Part shown: positions 40,205-51,391 of the stretch, piece after piece
Layout: every line of letters begins with the position of its first letter
Position numbering within the stretch: position 1 is the stretch's first letter
From: Paenibacillus sp. P25
GTDB lineage: Bacteria > Bacillota > Bacilli > Paenibacillales > NBRC-103111
Assembly: GCA_024704175.1 (NCBI GenBank)
Contig: CP085629.1
Coordinates: 7,367,501 to 7,431,500 of the forward strand
Direction of reading: 5' to 3'
Length of the DNA: 64,000 nucleotides
Position numbers and translations under genes: made by a program
The notes under the pieces: model-generated
The model's database searches: none
The model's input: only the letters and a program-made list of their open reading frames with translations
Told to the model about the DNA's origin: nothing

Positions 40205-41325
40205 ATGAAACGCAGAAGATGGAGATGGCGGCGCCTGCTCCGGCGGGGAGGGCTGGCCCTGCTGGCCGGCGGCCTCGCCTGCGCGCGCGGCCGGCTCGCG
40301 AGCTCCCCGGCCGCTCAGCGAAACAGCAGCGACCGGTCCCGGTGACGGCGGAGCCGCTGCCCGGCGGCGGCGAGACGCCCCCGCCCGCACCGGCGAAGGC
40401 GGTTTACCGAGCCCCGCTGACCGGGCTGGAAACGCCGGAGCCTGTAACCCGGCGACCGGTCATGGTCATGGTCAATAACCATCCGGCGGCCCGCCCGCAG
40501 AGCGGACTTTCCCAAGCGGATCTGGTGTACGAATGCCTGGCGGAAGGGGAGATTACCCGGCTTGTAGCGATCTTCCAGAGCCGTTCTTTCCCCGATCCCA
40601 TCGGCCCGGTACGGAGCATCCGCCCTTATTTTATAGAGCTTGGCAAAGGCTTCGGCGCACTTCAGGTTCATGCCGGAGGGAGCCCGGACGGATATGCCCA
40701 GCTGGAGCGGGAGCATATTCCGGAGCTGGACGAAATTACGAATGCGGGACCTTCCTTCTGGCGGGAAAGCTTCCGCAAGGCGCCGCATAATTTGTATACG
40801 AATCTGGAGAAGATCGGGGCGGGAGCGGAAAGAAGGGGCCGCAGGGCAAGGGGCCGGAGAAGCCGGTATTTTCTTTTGCGAATGGGGGCGGGGAAGCGGT
40901 GCAAGCTTCGGCGCAGGAGGCCGGTCCCGGGCGGGATGCGGAAATCACCTTCCTGCTCAGCGCCTATAAAGTCGGTTACACGTATGACGAGGCCAGCCGG
41001 ACGTATCTGCGCTCGATCAACGGGAACAAGCACATCGACCTGAATAATAACGAGCGACTCGCCGCCGCGAATGTGGTGATCATGGGAACCGACCATAAGG
41101 TGCTGGACGACGAGGGCCGCCGGGAGGTCCGGCTGACGGGAACGGGTCCGGCGTCTGCTGCTCCAGGGCGGGAAGGTGCGCAGCATCGAGTGGAAGCGGG
41201 AGCGGGAGGACGAGCCCGTCCGCTACTACGAGCAGGGGCGGGAAGCGGAGCTACGTCCCGGCCAGACGCATATCATGATCGTTCCGGTAACGCCTTCCTT
41301 CGAGGCGCATGTCAAAATATCATAG
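40205..41325 (+). CDS. DUF3048 (YerB-like) lipoprotein, three frameshifts
   Basis: Corrected length is 373 residues. It starts MKRRRWRWRRLLRRGGLALL with the lipobox GGLAC (Cys near residue 26), then a proline-rich linker. The N-terminal DUF3048 domain has RRPVMVMVNNHPAARPQSGL, ADLVYECLAEGEITRLVAIF, PIGPVRSIRPYFIEL and LQVHAGGSPDGYAQL. The C-terminal domain has YTYDEASRTYLRSINGNKH and ERLAAANVVIMGTDHKVLD, and ends TPSFEAHVKIS. YerB-like proteins are surface lipoproteins of unknown function. Breaks: one base missing between about 40290 and 40330, one missing near 40833 (GGAAAGAAGG), one extra near 41149 (CCGGCGTC). It lies on its own. Confidence 0.8.
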
Positions 41326-41390
41326 TCCCCGAAAAATAGCCGTGGAGGCATTCTTGTCTCTGCGGAACGATAGGCGGCGCCGGCTCTGCG

Positions 41391-41421
41391 CAGCGGATGC
41401 GAGAGGGCCGCTGTCTTTTTT
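41391..41421 (+). terminator. terminator after the DUF3048 gene
   Basis: CAGCGG (41391-41396) / CCGCTG (41408-41413) with a short GC-rich loop and TTTTTT at 41416-41421. Confidence 0.6.
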
Positions 41422-41471
41422 GTGCTGAATAATAACGAATCGCTAAAGCCCCTTCACGCTTTTGTAGGATT

Positions 41472-41500
41472 TTGTTAATTTATGTCGAATTATATATTCA
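41472..41500 (+). promoter_or_regulatory. probable promoter of the sensor kinase operon
   Basis: TTGTTA (41472-41477), 17 bp, TATTCA (41495-41500), 34 bp upstream of the kinase start codon. The only promoter-like pair in the gap. Confidence 0.4.
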
Positions 41501-41533
41501 TTCGAATCAGGTGCAAATGTAAGGGGAAGACGG

Positions 41534-44500
41534 ATGCGCAAAATATTGCCGGTTGCACTCGCTATACTTTGTTTCATACTCATTATTCTTGCGGCGGGCA
41601 GGTTTTTGGAGAATCGAACTGCTGCAGGAAGCCCTCAAGCGGTTAATGGGGTATTGGATTTAACCGGCTGGAATTTTGCCGGGAACGGCATTGTGCGTTT
41701 GGACGGGCAATGGGAATATTATCGGAACCAGTCGCTGACTCCGGACGATTTTGGCCCGCAAAGGCACGGCGGCAAACCGCCGGAGCTGACAGGATTCGTT
41801 CATGTGCCTGACAGCTGGGAGCATTATGCAGTCGATGGACGGAAGGAGTCGCCGTACGGATATGCGACATTCCGGCTGCACGTTAAACTGCCGGAGGGCC
41901 ATGGGCAGACCTATGGGATCAGGCAGATCAATATTAAGACGTCCCACAAATTATTCGTGAACGGCCGGGAGATCGGCGCCCGCGGAGTTCCAGGGACAAC
42001 CAAGCAGGAGACGATATCCGTCAATGCGCCTTCCGCCCGTTTTTTTCGCTGGATGGCGCCGAAGCGGATATCCTTCTGCAGGTCGCTAACTTTCGATATT
42101 ATCAAGGAGGAGTCACGCACTCTATTTTTCTGGGCTCCCAGGAAGACATCCAATCCGTGCGAGAGTTTGCAGTGGCGGAAGATGTATTGGCCGCGTCCGG
42201 CTTCTTGCTAATCGGCGCCTACTTTCTTGCCATGTTCCTGATGCGGGGACAACAGCGCTCCTGGCTCTATTTTGGACTGTGTTGTTCGGCCGTCTCCGTA
42301 TATTTGGTGACGCACGGCGAGAAAATTGCGGCGATGCTAGTTCCGGATATTCCTTACGAGCTGTTTTGGAAAATTCAGGTGCTTTCCGGACTGGTCGCCG
42401 AAATATTTCTGCTGCTGTACACGAGGCATTCTTTTCCGAGCGTGTTTAAGAAAGCCGCGTTAATAGCATTTGGTGCGACTGGCGTTGTGCGGTTGTTCTT
42501 GATCTTATTTACCTCCGCATCGACCTTCAGTCCTTTCGGCACGGTTTCCTTTGCTCTGGCCTTTGTCGAAATCCTGTACGTCGCATTCGTTATGGTCGTC
42601 GGGGTGATACGGCGGATGGAAGGCTCGGTTTATATGCTGATCAGCGCCTTGTCGCTTCTGGTCATCGAAGTGGTAACGACCATGGATACCCTTGGCATTG
42701 CAACGGTCTTTTCCGTTCAGATGTTCGCGTGGTTGGGCTTCGTCCTTGCTCAGTGGTCGCTGTTGTCCAAACGGTTCGTGAATACGTTCGCCGCAGTGGA
42801 GAAGCTTTCGGAACGGCTGCAATTTATGGACCGGTTGAAGGATGAATTTCTTGCCAACACGTCTCATGAAATGAAAACGCCCCTGCACGGTATCATCAAT
42901 ATTGCCCAGTCACTGCTCGAAGGCGCGGCAGGGTCCATGTCACCGCAGCAGAAGACGAATGTGGCGATGATCGCGGAGACCGGCAAAAGGATGGCCAATC
43001 TGCTGGGCGATCTGCTTGACTTCTCCAAATTGAAGAACGGTGAGCTTGTTTTAAAACGGCAGGCGGTTGCCTTGCGGCCCATCGTTCATGTTATTTTCGA
43101 GATGTTCCGCTATATGGCCGGAGACAAGCCCGTACGGTTCGTTGATCTCCTCCATGATCGTCACTTTGTTTATGCAGACGAAGACAGGCTGATGCAAATT
43201 TTGAATAACTTGATCGGCAATGCGTTAAAGTTCACGGCTTCAGGCCGGATTACCGTCTCAGCTCGGGAGGAAAAGGGCTGGCTGGCGGTTTCCGTCTCGG
43301 ATACCGGTATTGGGATTCCCGGTGATAAGCTTGAAGCTATCTTCGAATCGTTCGAGCAGGCCGGAAGCGCCGTCGCGAGGGAATACGGCGGGACGGGACT
43401 TGGACTAAGCATCACCAAGCGTTTGGTGGAGCTGCACGGCGGGAGCATTTGGGCGGAATCGGAACCCGGCGGCGGGGCGGTGTTTACGTTTACCGTTCCG
43501 CTCGCAGCTGGAGGAGACGAGAGGCTGACCGGTCCGGGGAGGAAAAAGACCAACGCGCCGGCGGAAAGGCCGGTCTTGCAAACCCGATTACCGAATAATG
43601 CCAGACTGGAAGGTCACGGCGGGTATACCATCCTTGTGGCAGATGACGATGCCGCCAATCGTCAGGTGCTGCTCAATCTTTTATCCGTTGAGAACTATAC
43701 GGTCATTGCCGTTTCCAGCGGCATGGAAGCGATGCGCGAGATGGAGCGGAGCCGAAGCATCGATTTGGCGGTTATCGATCTGATGATGCCGGGAATGTCC
43801 GGTTACGAAGTATGCCGGAATATCCGCAAGCGGTACACGCTGTCCGAGTCGCCGGTATTGCTATTAACCGCTCGGAATCGTCCGGAGGACATTATGACGG
43901 CGTTTGATGCCGGAGTGAACGACTTTCTCGGCAAGCCGGTGGAGGCGGGCGAGTTAAAGGCGCGCATCCGGACACTGCTTGAAATGAAAAGGTCCGTCAG
44001 CGAGCTGATTCATATCGAGACGGCTTTTTTGCAGGCTCAAATCAAGCCTCACTTCTTGTTTAACACGCTCAATACGGTGATTTCGGTAAGCCATAAGGAC
44101 GTTGGCAAAGCACAGGATTTGCTTGTCGAATTGAGCCAGTACCTGCGAAGCAGCTTCGATTTTCAAAACCGGGAACAGCTCGTTTCGATCCGCAAAGAGC
44201 TGGAGCTTGTGGAGTCTTACCTGTACATCGAAAAAGCCCGCTTCGGCCAGCGGCCGCAGGTGACCTATGATATGGACGAGGAAATTTACTGTCTCATTCC
44301 ACCGCTGATCATTCAGCCGATCGTGGAAAATGCCGTCCGGCATGGAGTGATGAAACGGCCGGGCGGGGGAACCGTGCGAATTTCCGTGAAATTGGAACAT
44401 GACGTTCTCGTCATTATGGTAGCGGATGACGGGCCGGGAATTTCCGAGGAAACGAAAGCGGCATTGTCGAAAGGACGAACCGTTACGAGGGGGGTCGGGC

Positions 44501-44610
44501 TCGCCAATATCGAAGGGCGCTTGAAGAAGCTTTACGGGACCGGTCTTAAGATCGACAGCGTGCCGGGACAAGGCGCACAAGTTACGATTCGCATTCCCAT
44601 TTCAATCTAA
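41534..44610 (+). CDS. hybrid sensor kinase: 7TM sensor, HisKA kinase, receiver, LytS-type kinase; one frameshift
   Basis: Corrected length is 1,025 residues. Membrane helix at residues 5-22, then an extracellular galactose-binding-like domain (LDLTGWNFAGNGIVRLDGQW) and about seven membrane helices between residues 218 and 415 (7TMR-DISM-type sensor). Next: HisKA with phospho-His in FLANTSHEMKTPLHGIIN (about 440), HATPase with NNLIGNALKF, DTGIGIPGDK and GGTGLGLSITKR, a receiver domain (ILVADDDAANRQVLLN, phospho-Asp in LAVIDLMMPGMSGYE, Lys in NDFLGKPVE), and finally a LytS-type kinase (LQAQIKPHFLFNTLNTVISV, IIQPIVENAVRHG). The break is at the T7 run 42040-42046 (should be T8). It is followed 12 nt later by its response regulator. 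Confidence 0.9.
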
Positions 44611-44622
44611 TGAGGTGAGCCT

Positions 44623-45783
44623 ATGCTGCGTGCAATGTTGATCGACGACGAGCGACCGGCGTTGGATTTGCTCGAAAAGCTTCTGACCGCCAGCGGGCAT
44701 ATTGAAATCGTCGGAGCGTTTACGGAATCGGATGAAGCCGTGAATCGATTAAAGCAAGAGAACGTCGACATCGTGTTTTCGGATATCGAAATGCCCGGTA
44801 TGAGCGGCATCGAAGCCGCCGAACAACTACTTACGATTAACCCTGGAATCGATGTTGTTTTTGTGACTGCATACAATCAGTATGCGATTGAAGCCTTTGA
44901 GCTTAACGCCATCGATTATATGCTGAAACCGATTACGGCGGGAAGGCTGGGCAAGACGGTCGAACGAATCGTATCGAAACGGAGTACCGTAAGGAGCGAC
45001 CCGTTCCCGGCTCAAGCGCAAGCAGACAAGTCCGGGTTTGTTTGCTTCGGCCGCTTTGAATGGATATATGACGAGGAGCCGTCGTCTGCGCTGAAGTGGC
45101 GTATGTCCAAGGAACGTGAGCTGATGGCGTATCTAGTCCATCACAGGAATACCTTTGTTCCGAAAGAAAAAATTTTGGAGGATCTTTGGGCGAATTCGAA
45201 CCCGGAGCAGGCTACGGCATTTTTGCATACTTGTGTCTACAGCATCAGGAAAAAGCTCAGGAACCTTGGCGGCAAGCATACGCTGGAGTTTAAAAGCAAC
45301 GGCTATCATTTGGATACGGGAAGGTTATGGTGCGACGCCGACGAGTTTGAACGGCTTGCCTGCGGGGGAATGATGATCTCCTCCCATAACATCGGCGAAT
45401 TCGAGCGGACAGCAAACCTGTATACAGGCGATTACCTGGAGGAAGACGGGTTTATTTGGGCGATCGATGAACAGGAAAAGTTCAAAGGCGCTTATATCCA
45501 GTTAATGAAAAGAATGGCGGACTACTATGTATCCGTGAAAGAGTTCCATGCGGCGGCAAACTGCCTGCGATTCGCCCTGAAGAAAAATCCGTTCCTCGAT
45601 GATGTCAACGAAACGATGCTAAAGGTGTATGCGGAGATGGGCGATCGGTTGGCTATGGTCAGACATTACGAACGATTTACGAAGCTATTGCAGGAAGAGC
45701 TCGGGATCGCCCCCATGAAGTCTACGGTGCGATTATTTTCCCGGTTATGCAGCGGCAGCGCCGACGGTGAGTCGAAGGCGTAA
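44623..45783 (+). CDS. response regulator with SARP-like DNA-binding and BTAD domains
   Basis: 386 residues. The N-terminal receiver has MLIDDERPALDLLEKLL, phospho-Asp in VDIVFSDIEMPGMSG (about residue 54), and VTAYNQYAIEAFE with Lys in DYMLKPITAGRLG. A winged-helix OmpR/SARP-type domain follows at about 150-240 (KERELMAYLVHHRNTFVPKE, ATAFLHTCVYSIRKKLRNLG, GYHLD), then a BTAD tetratricopeptide-like region (about 245-380) ending GIAPMKSTVRLFSRL. Such regulators pair with 7TM-LytS hybrid kinases in Paenibacillus. It is 12 nt behind the kinase, so one operon. The SLH protein that follows is a possible target, by position only. Confidence 0.88.
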   Translation: MLRAMLIDDERPALDLLEKLLTASGHIEIVGAFTESDEAVNRLKQENVDIVFSDIEMPGMSGIEAAEQLLTINPGIDVVFVTAYNQYAIEAFELNAIDYMLKPITAGRLGKTVERIVSKRSTVRSDPFPAQAQADKSGFVCFGRFEWIYDEEPSSALKWRMSKERELMAYLVHHRNTFVPKEKILEDLWANSNPEQATAFLHTCVYSIRKKLRNLGGKHTLEFKSNGYHLDTGRLWCDADEFERLACGGMMISSHNIGEFERTANLYTGDYLEEDGFIWAIDEQEKFKGAYIQLMKRMADYYVSVKEFHAAANCLRFALKKNPFLDDVNETMLKVYAEMGDRLAMVRHYERFTKLLQEELGIAPMKSTVRLFSRLCSGSADGESKA

Positions 45784-45971
45784 GCCGCTCTTTTTTTTGC
45801 TCAGAATTTGCTCAGAACCGTATGGTATGGTGAAAAAGTCTCAGTGAAATTCGGGAAAATAGGACTATATTCGACAGAAAGGGAGTGGAATTGCGGAATT
45901 TGCCGGAAAATGTTGCCGAAACGAATTTATGAAGTTTCTTCTAGGGGAAAGAGAGGTTTTGAAAGATTTTT

Positions 45972-48900
45972 ATGAAGAGAAAGAACCGAACATTACTCTC
46001 GTATGTCATGCTGTTTATTTTGTTGGTTAATATGATCGTCTCCGTTTTCCCTTCGGGAACCGCTCAAGCGGCGACAACCAAGTGGGTGACGTTCAAGTAT
46101 GATGATTTTAGCAACGGTTATCTAAACGGCTTGCTTCAAATTAACGGACGCAGTGCCGTAAACGGGTCCATTCTTCGGCTTACGTCCGCTCAAAGAGCTC
46201 AGACAGGAAGCGTTTTTAACAAAAACCGGATATATAACAACGGGCATTATTCCTTCAGCACGTTTTTTGCATTTCGAATGAGCAGTCCCGGCAACGACCC
46301 GGGGTTTGCAGCAGGCGCAGACGGCATTACTTTCGCGATCCAAACGGTATCCAGCACGGCGGGAAGCGTAGGATCGGGGATTGGAATCGGAGGCGTCCAA
46401 CCGAGCGTAGCGGTTAAATTGGATTCTTTTCGAAACCCTGAGCTGAACGATCCGAGTGATAACTACATCGGAATCGCAGTCAACGGCAATGTAAACAACA
46501 CAAACTCGTCATGGTATAAGGATATTCCCAAGGCGTCTTATAACATGAAGGATGGAAATGTACATTATGCCTGGATCGATTATGACGGCGGCCAAAACGA
46601 TGTCCGTCTATATCAGCAACACCACGGCCCGTCCGGCGTCGGCGGCATTGACGGCTCCTAATGTCGATCTGGATTCGATATTCAATGGAAGCGCCGGCGT
46701 ATATGCCGGATTTACGTCAGCTACCGGAAGCGCATGGGAAAACCATGATATTTTACAATGGTACTTTACCAATAATCTGGATCCAATCGATACAGACAAT
46801 AACAATTACACGTACAAACAAGCTCCCGCTAACATTACATTCGGAACGTCTTCCAGCGTACTGCCGGGTAAGACGCAAGTGACCGTGAATGCGCTCGATG
46901 AGAGAGGGAACGGCGTTGCGGATGTACCGATTACGTTTAAACCCGATAACGGAACGATTGAGGATCTGGACGGAAATCCGATTACGCCTCCTGCCAAAGT
47001 TAATACGGATTCGTTGGGGCAAGCGCGGGTCTTGTTGAATATGGGCACGGCACCCAATGTGTCTCCTGGAAATTTAACCGCTATTGCCGAAGGCGGGGCT
47101 TACAAATCGCTCGCTATTGCGCCGTCACCGACCAACTTGCGACAACTCAACGTGACAAGCACAAGCGCTGCGTTACAATGGGATCCGGCGGCCGGTGCAA
47201 CATCGTACAAGGTGTTTGATAACGGAACGCTGCTTCCGGATCAGGTTGGTACGAATTATATGTTGTCGGGCCTTGAACCGGGAACAAGCCACAATTATAT
47301 CGTAACGGCAGTCAACACTAATAATATACAGTCAGCGCCAACGCGGCCCGTAGGTGTTGTTACCCCGGTGCCTGCCCCGACAGTCGCCGGCGACACCGTC
47401 TCCGGGAACGAACCCTGGAACGACGAAAGTCACGGCGGCGGCGGGAACGGACAACCACCTTGTGACGAAGGTATCCTCCAGCCTCATTCCGACGCCGAAT
47501 GCGGGAGACCCGGTGCCGACGGGAGCGGGAGTTACGGACCCGTATACGCCGGGCACGGAGATCAGCGGCGTGGATGCCGTCACGAACAAGTATATAGGCG
47601 TATACGAAGTGGACAGCAGCAATAAGATCGTCTCGTTCAAGCTGATTACGCTGACAAGCGGCGACATCAGGAATGACGTGCCGACAGCCGCCGGCGACAC
47701 CGTCTCCGGGAACGAACCCTGGAACGACGAAAGTCACGGCGGCGGCGGGAACGGATAACCACCTTGTGACGAAGGTATCCTCCGGCATCATTCCGACGCC
47801 GAATATGGGAGATCCGGCACCGACGGGAGCGGGAGTTACGGCCCCGTATACGCCGGGCACGGAGATCAGCGGCGTGGATGCCGTCACGAACAAGTATATA
47901 GGCGTATACGAAGTGGACAGCAGCAATAAGATCGTCTCGTTCAAGCTGATCACGCTGACAGTTAGCGACATCAAGACGGAAGCGCGGTCGATCGTTGAAC
48001 TGCTGGTGAGCCCAAGCAGCGGAGTGCTTCAAGCCAGAAGTACGCAGTCCGTAGTTGTACAAGCGGTTTACTCGGACCAAAGCGTGATCGATGTGACCTA
48101 TAAGGCTGGTTACAGCACATCGGCCCCTGCTGTTGCTACAGTAGATTCACATGGCGTTGTTACCGCCCATGCGGACGGAACCGCCGCCATCACGGCTTCC
48201 TTCGGCGGCAAATCCGTGTCGGCGCCTTCCTGGTGCAGAGCGCTATTCCGGACATCACTCTAAGTCTTGACGCATCCCCGGATTCTGTTGTTGGGGACGG
48301 GAAGTCGCAAATCACGCTGAAAGCCAAAGTCGTCAATACCCGGGACGGAAGTCCGGTACCAGGCAAAACCATTACGTTCCAGGGCTTTGACAACGGTACT
48401 CAAACGGCGGTTACGGATTCGACCGGGGTTGCGGCCGTAACGTTTACCGCGCCTGCGATCGCAGGGGTTACTCCCGTTCGCAATACCATCACAGCCACAG
48501 CCGTCGATTCGAATGGACTGCTGGCGCGTAAAAGCGTATCCGTCCATTATATGCCTGCCTCCGTTCAGGGCGCCCTGGTCGACAAAGTGACGGGCAAACC
48601 GATTGCCGGAGCGATCGTTTCGGTGTCGGCTGATTTTAACGGGGATGGCATTGCGGATTTCTCCCAACAGGTAACGACGGGGGCCAATGGGGAGTATCAG
48701 ATTTACGTGCCGCGCGGCAATTGGAACTATACCATGAATATCCAAACGCCTGTTCAGATCGGCAATCAAACGGTCATGCTGAATAGAACGCAAACCGCCC
48801 AAGTAGGGGATTTAACCGGGTCGGGACAAACGTTTGCTTCTGCGAACAAAATTAGCGGGCAACTGCTTATATCGAGCTCCGCGGCCAACAGCTCAGGCCC

Positions 48901-50479
48901 GCAACCGGCGTTAGACAGCCTGTTCGGAACCGGGAACGTCAGCGCATTCGTGCGCGGCACGGGCGGGAATAACTTTAATTCCCTCATCGCGCTTGATGCA
49001 AACGGCAACTTTGAAGTGAGTGATGTGCCGCAAGGACAATATACGATTGCGTACCAGATTAAAGCTCCGGATGGAACGATATTAGCCGGGCCATCGGCGA
49101 CCGTGAACGTGGATCGCAATGGGGAAATGAGCATTATTTACTCGTTGATCGATCCTTACGGCATCGTCACGGATGCAGCCACGGGCCAGCCGATCAGCGA
49201 GGTAAGCATGAATCTGTATTGGGCGGATACACCGCTCAACAAGCAAAACGGCCGTACGCCGAATACGCTTGTTAGCTTGCCGGAACTGCCCCAGTTTGCG
49301 CCGAATCAAAACCATAATCCGCAAGTCACGGATTCGGCAGGAGAATATGCTTGGATGGTGTATTCGGATGCAGATTACTATATTGTGGCAACGAAGTCAG
49401 GGTATGTTACCTTCAGTACGCTGGATGCTCAAACCAGTGTACCTGCAGCGAGCGGTTCGGACAGCTATATTCAAAACGGGATAATTCACGTAGGGCATGC
49501 TTTGGTGAAATTTAGCTTTGCCATGCAGCGTCGTTCATCTTCCAGCTCCAGTTCCAGTTCCAGCTCCGGCGGCGGTTGGACAAGCAGTGCCGCTAATGCG
49601 CCTACGGGCTTGACAACAAGCAGCATTACACCAACCGGAGCGACAGTAAGCTGGGATGCGGTAACCGGAGCATCGTCTTACAACGTATACGACAACGGAA
49701 AACTCATTGCTACTGGCATCACGGGTACCAGCTATGTGGTGACGGGTCTTGAGGCGGGGACGAAGCACACCATTACGATATCAGCCGTCGTCAATGGAAC
49801 GGAGTCCGCCCAATCGGAGGGTCAATCGTTTACGACAGAGCCCGCGCCGTCCAATCCTTCTCCTCAAACAGGTCATCATGAGAAATACGTTGAGGGTTAC
49901 CCGGACGGCACGTTTAAACCGGAACGAAATGTAACCCGCGAGGAAGTGGCGGCGATGCTGTTCCGGGTCTACCGTCTTTCAAAATCCGGGCTGGACAGCA
50001 TGACCTATACCGACGTATCGAATGCGGACTGGGGTGCGGAAGAAATCGCAGCCGTGACGAAAGCGGGAATCATGAACGGATACCCGGATGGAACATTCCG
50101 GCCGAATCAGCCGATTACCAGAGAAGAAATGGCTGGAATCGTTGCCAGGTTGAAGCATTTGCAAGGCAATGGAAAAGACGCGTTCTCCGATATTTCCGAC
50201 AGTTGGGCGCGCGAAGCCATCAATTCGGCAACGGAGGCCGGTATCCTGAAGGGGTATGAAAATGGAGCCTTCCGTCCAAAAGCAAACACGACTCGTGCCG
50301 AAGTGGTCGCTATGATCAATCGTCTGACGAACCGCGGCCCGTTAACCGGTGTGGACGCTCCTACATGGTCTGATGTCCGTATGAGTTACTGGGCATTTGG
50401 CGATATTGAAGAAGCATCGACAGATCATGATTTCATCGTTCAAGATCAAGCCGAAAGACGAGTAGAGAAGAAAAAATAA
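45972..50479 (+). CDS. SLH-anchored surface protein with lectin, Big and Fn3 domains; four frameshifts
   Basis: Corrected length is 1,501 residues. Signal peptide (residues 1-35), then an L-type lectin-like domain (about 38-265) with FGGxx-like DGITFAIQT and HYAWIDYDGGQNDV, an invasin/Big_1-like domain (VTVNALDERGNGVADVPITF), an Fn3 repeat, the duplicated 285-bp segment, a Big_2 domain (SVVVQAVYSDQSVIDVTYKA), a second Big_1-like domain, carboxypeptidase-regulatory-like segments, a Ser-rich linker, a second Fn3, and three SLH domains (YVEGYPDGTFKPERNVTREE; MNGYPDGTFRPNQPITREEM; LKGYENGAFRPKANTTRAEV). The SLH domains bind pyruvylated wall polymer. Breaks: 46604-46605 (+1), near 47384 (+1), near 47688 (+1), near 48222 (-1). 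It is probably a carbohydrate-binding surface adhesin. Confidence 0.85.
47386..47670 (+). repeat. 285-bp direct repeat, copy 1, in the SLH protein gene
   Basis: Starts GCCGGCGACACCGTCTCCGG and ends GGCGACATCAG. It encodes about 95 residues with PATPSPGTNPGTTKV, GTDNHLVTKVSS, and PYTPGTEISGVDAVTNKYIG. Copy 2 begins 304 bp later and is about as long, with a few substitutions and no internal indel. Confidence 0.9.
47690..47974 (+). repeat. 285-bp direct repeat, copy 2
   Basis: Nearly identical to 47386-47670. Differences seen include GGACAACC to GGATAACC, AGCCTC to GGCATC and GACCCG to GCCCCG. The 19-bp linker between copies makes the period 304 bp, which is not a multiple of three. Confidence 0.9.
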
Positions 50480-50497
50480 GATCAGGATTCATTCAAT

Positions 50498-50544
50498 AGA
50501 CCATTCTTTCCATCCTTATAGGGATGAGGGATGGTCCTTTTTTT
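50498..50544 (+). terminator. terminator after the SLH protein gene
   Basis: GACCATTCTTTCCATCC pairs with GGGATGAGGGATGGTC in the following line of sequence (about 50499-50536), with a T7 tract behind. Confidence 0.8.
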
Positions 50545-50694
50545 CGTGCGTCCGGCGATTAGAAGCAGCAGGAAGCCGAGACCGGGTGTGGTTCAAGAGA
50601 CGCGGCGATCGATCAAAGCTCGATTTCGTTTATTCAGGGTGAGATGAATGGATCAGCGTGTATCGGGGGATTAAAAGGAAATAATCAAAATATG

Positions 50695-50740
50695 TTGACC
50701 GAGTGGTCAGCATGGGTTACAATGATGCTAACCGATCGGT
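50695..50740 (+). promoter_or_regulatory. promoter with two TetR-type operators
   Basis: TTGACC (50695-50700), 17 bp, TACAAT (50718-50723). Operator 1 has core ACCGAGTGGT (50698-50707) and overlaps the -35 box. Operator 2 has core ACCGATCGGT (50731-50740), a perfect palindrome just after the -10 box. Their centres are 33 bp apart, three helical turns, so two dimers would bind one face. It precedes the tetR-like gene by 24 bp. Confidence 0.8.
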
Positions 50741-50764
50741 CAGTAAGATAGGAGGAAATGAAGA

Positions 50765-51378
50765 TTGCCTTTACAGCTGTATGAACGGGAGCAAGTCCTG
50801 GAGGCTTGTTTGACTGTATTTGCGCGCCATGGCTATACCGGTACTTCAACGGGGATGCTGGCGGAGGCCGCGGGCATTTCCAAGGCGCTGATCTTTCATC
50901 ACTTCAAGAGCAAAAAACATTTGTATTTCAGCTTGCTCGAATATTGCTTTGAAAAAGCCGGGAAAGAGCTTCGGATGGATACGATTTCGGAGCAGGAGGA
51001 CTTTTTTGAAGCCGTGGACCGGCTGAGCCGCCTGAAATTCGACTACTACCGAAAATTTCCGGATGAATACAAGTTGGCGTATGATGCGTTCTATTCGACG
51101 CCGGACGAACTGAAAGAGGAACTCGAACGGAAGTACGGACATGTGATGGCTGCCCGGAATGAAGTGCTGGAGCGGCTATTTGGCCGGGTTCCGCGCGGGA
51201 AGAGGTGGGCCGTAAACAGGCTTTCGAGCTGATCCTGATGACCTTCGAACATTTCGAGAAGAAGTTCCTGGCCGAGGTTGAAGACATGGAGGCGATGGAT
51301 CCGGCGTATGCGGACCGTTACTTTGATAAGCTGGATCAGTTCTGCCGGATGATCCGTTACGGAATAGAACAGCGTTAG
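50765..51378 (+). CDS. TetR/AcrR-family regulator, one frameshift
   Basis: Corrected length is 204 residues, starting at a TTG (50765) with TAGGAGG upstream. The ATG at 50759 is out of frame and soon stops. The N-terminal HTH is YEREQVLEACLTVFARHGYT, STGMLAEAAGISKALIFHHF and KSKKHLYFSLLEYCFEKAGK. The C-terminal ligand domain continues to ADRYFDKLDQFCRMIRYGIE. The break is at 51199-51201 (G3 should be G4), restoring RVPRGEEVGRKQAFELILMT. The operators upstream indicate autorepression. The P450 gene 13 nt downstream is probably co-regulated, so its substrate class may be the inducer. Confidence 0.87.
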
Positions 51379-51391
51379 GAAGTTAATCCTG

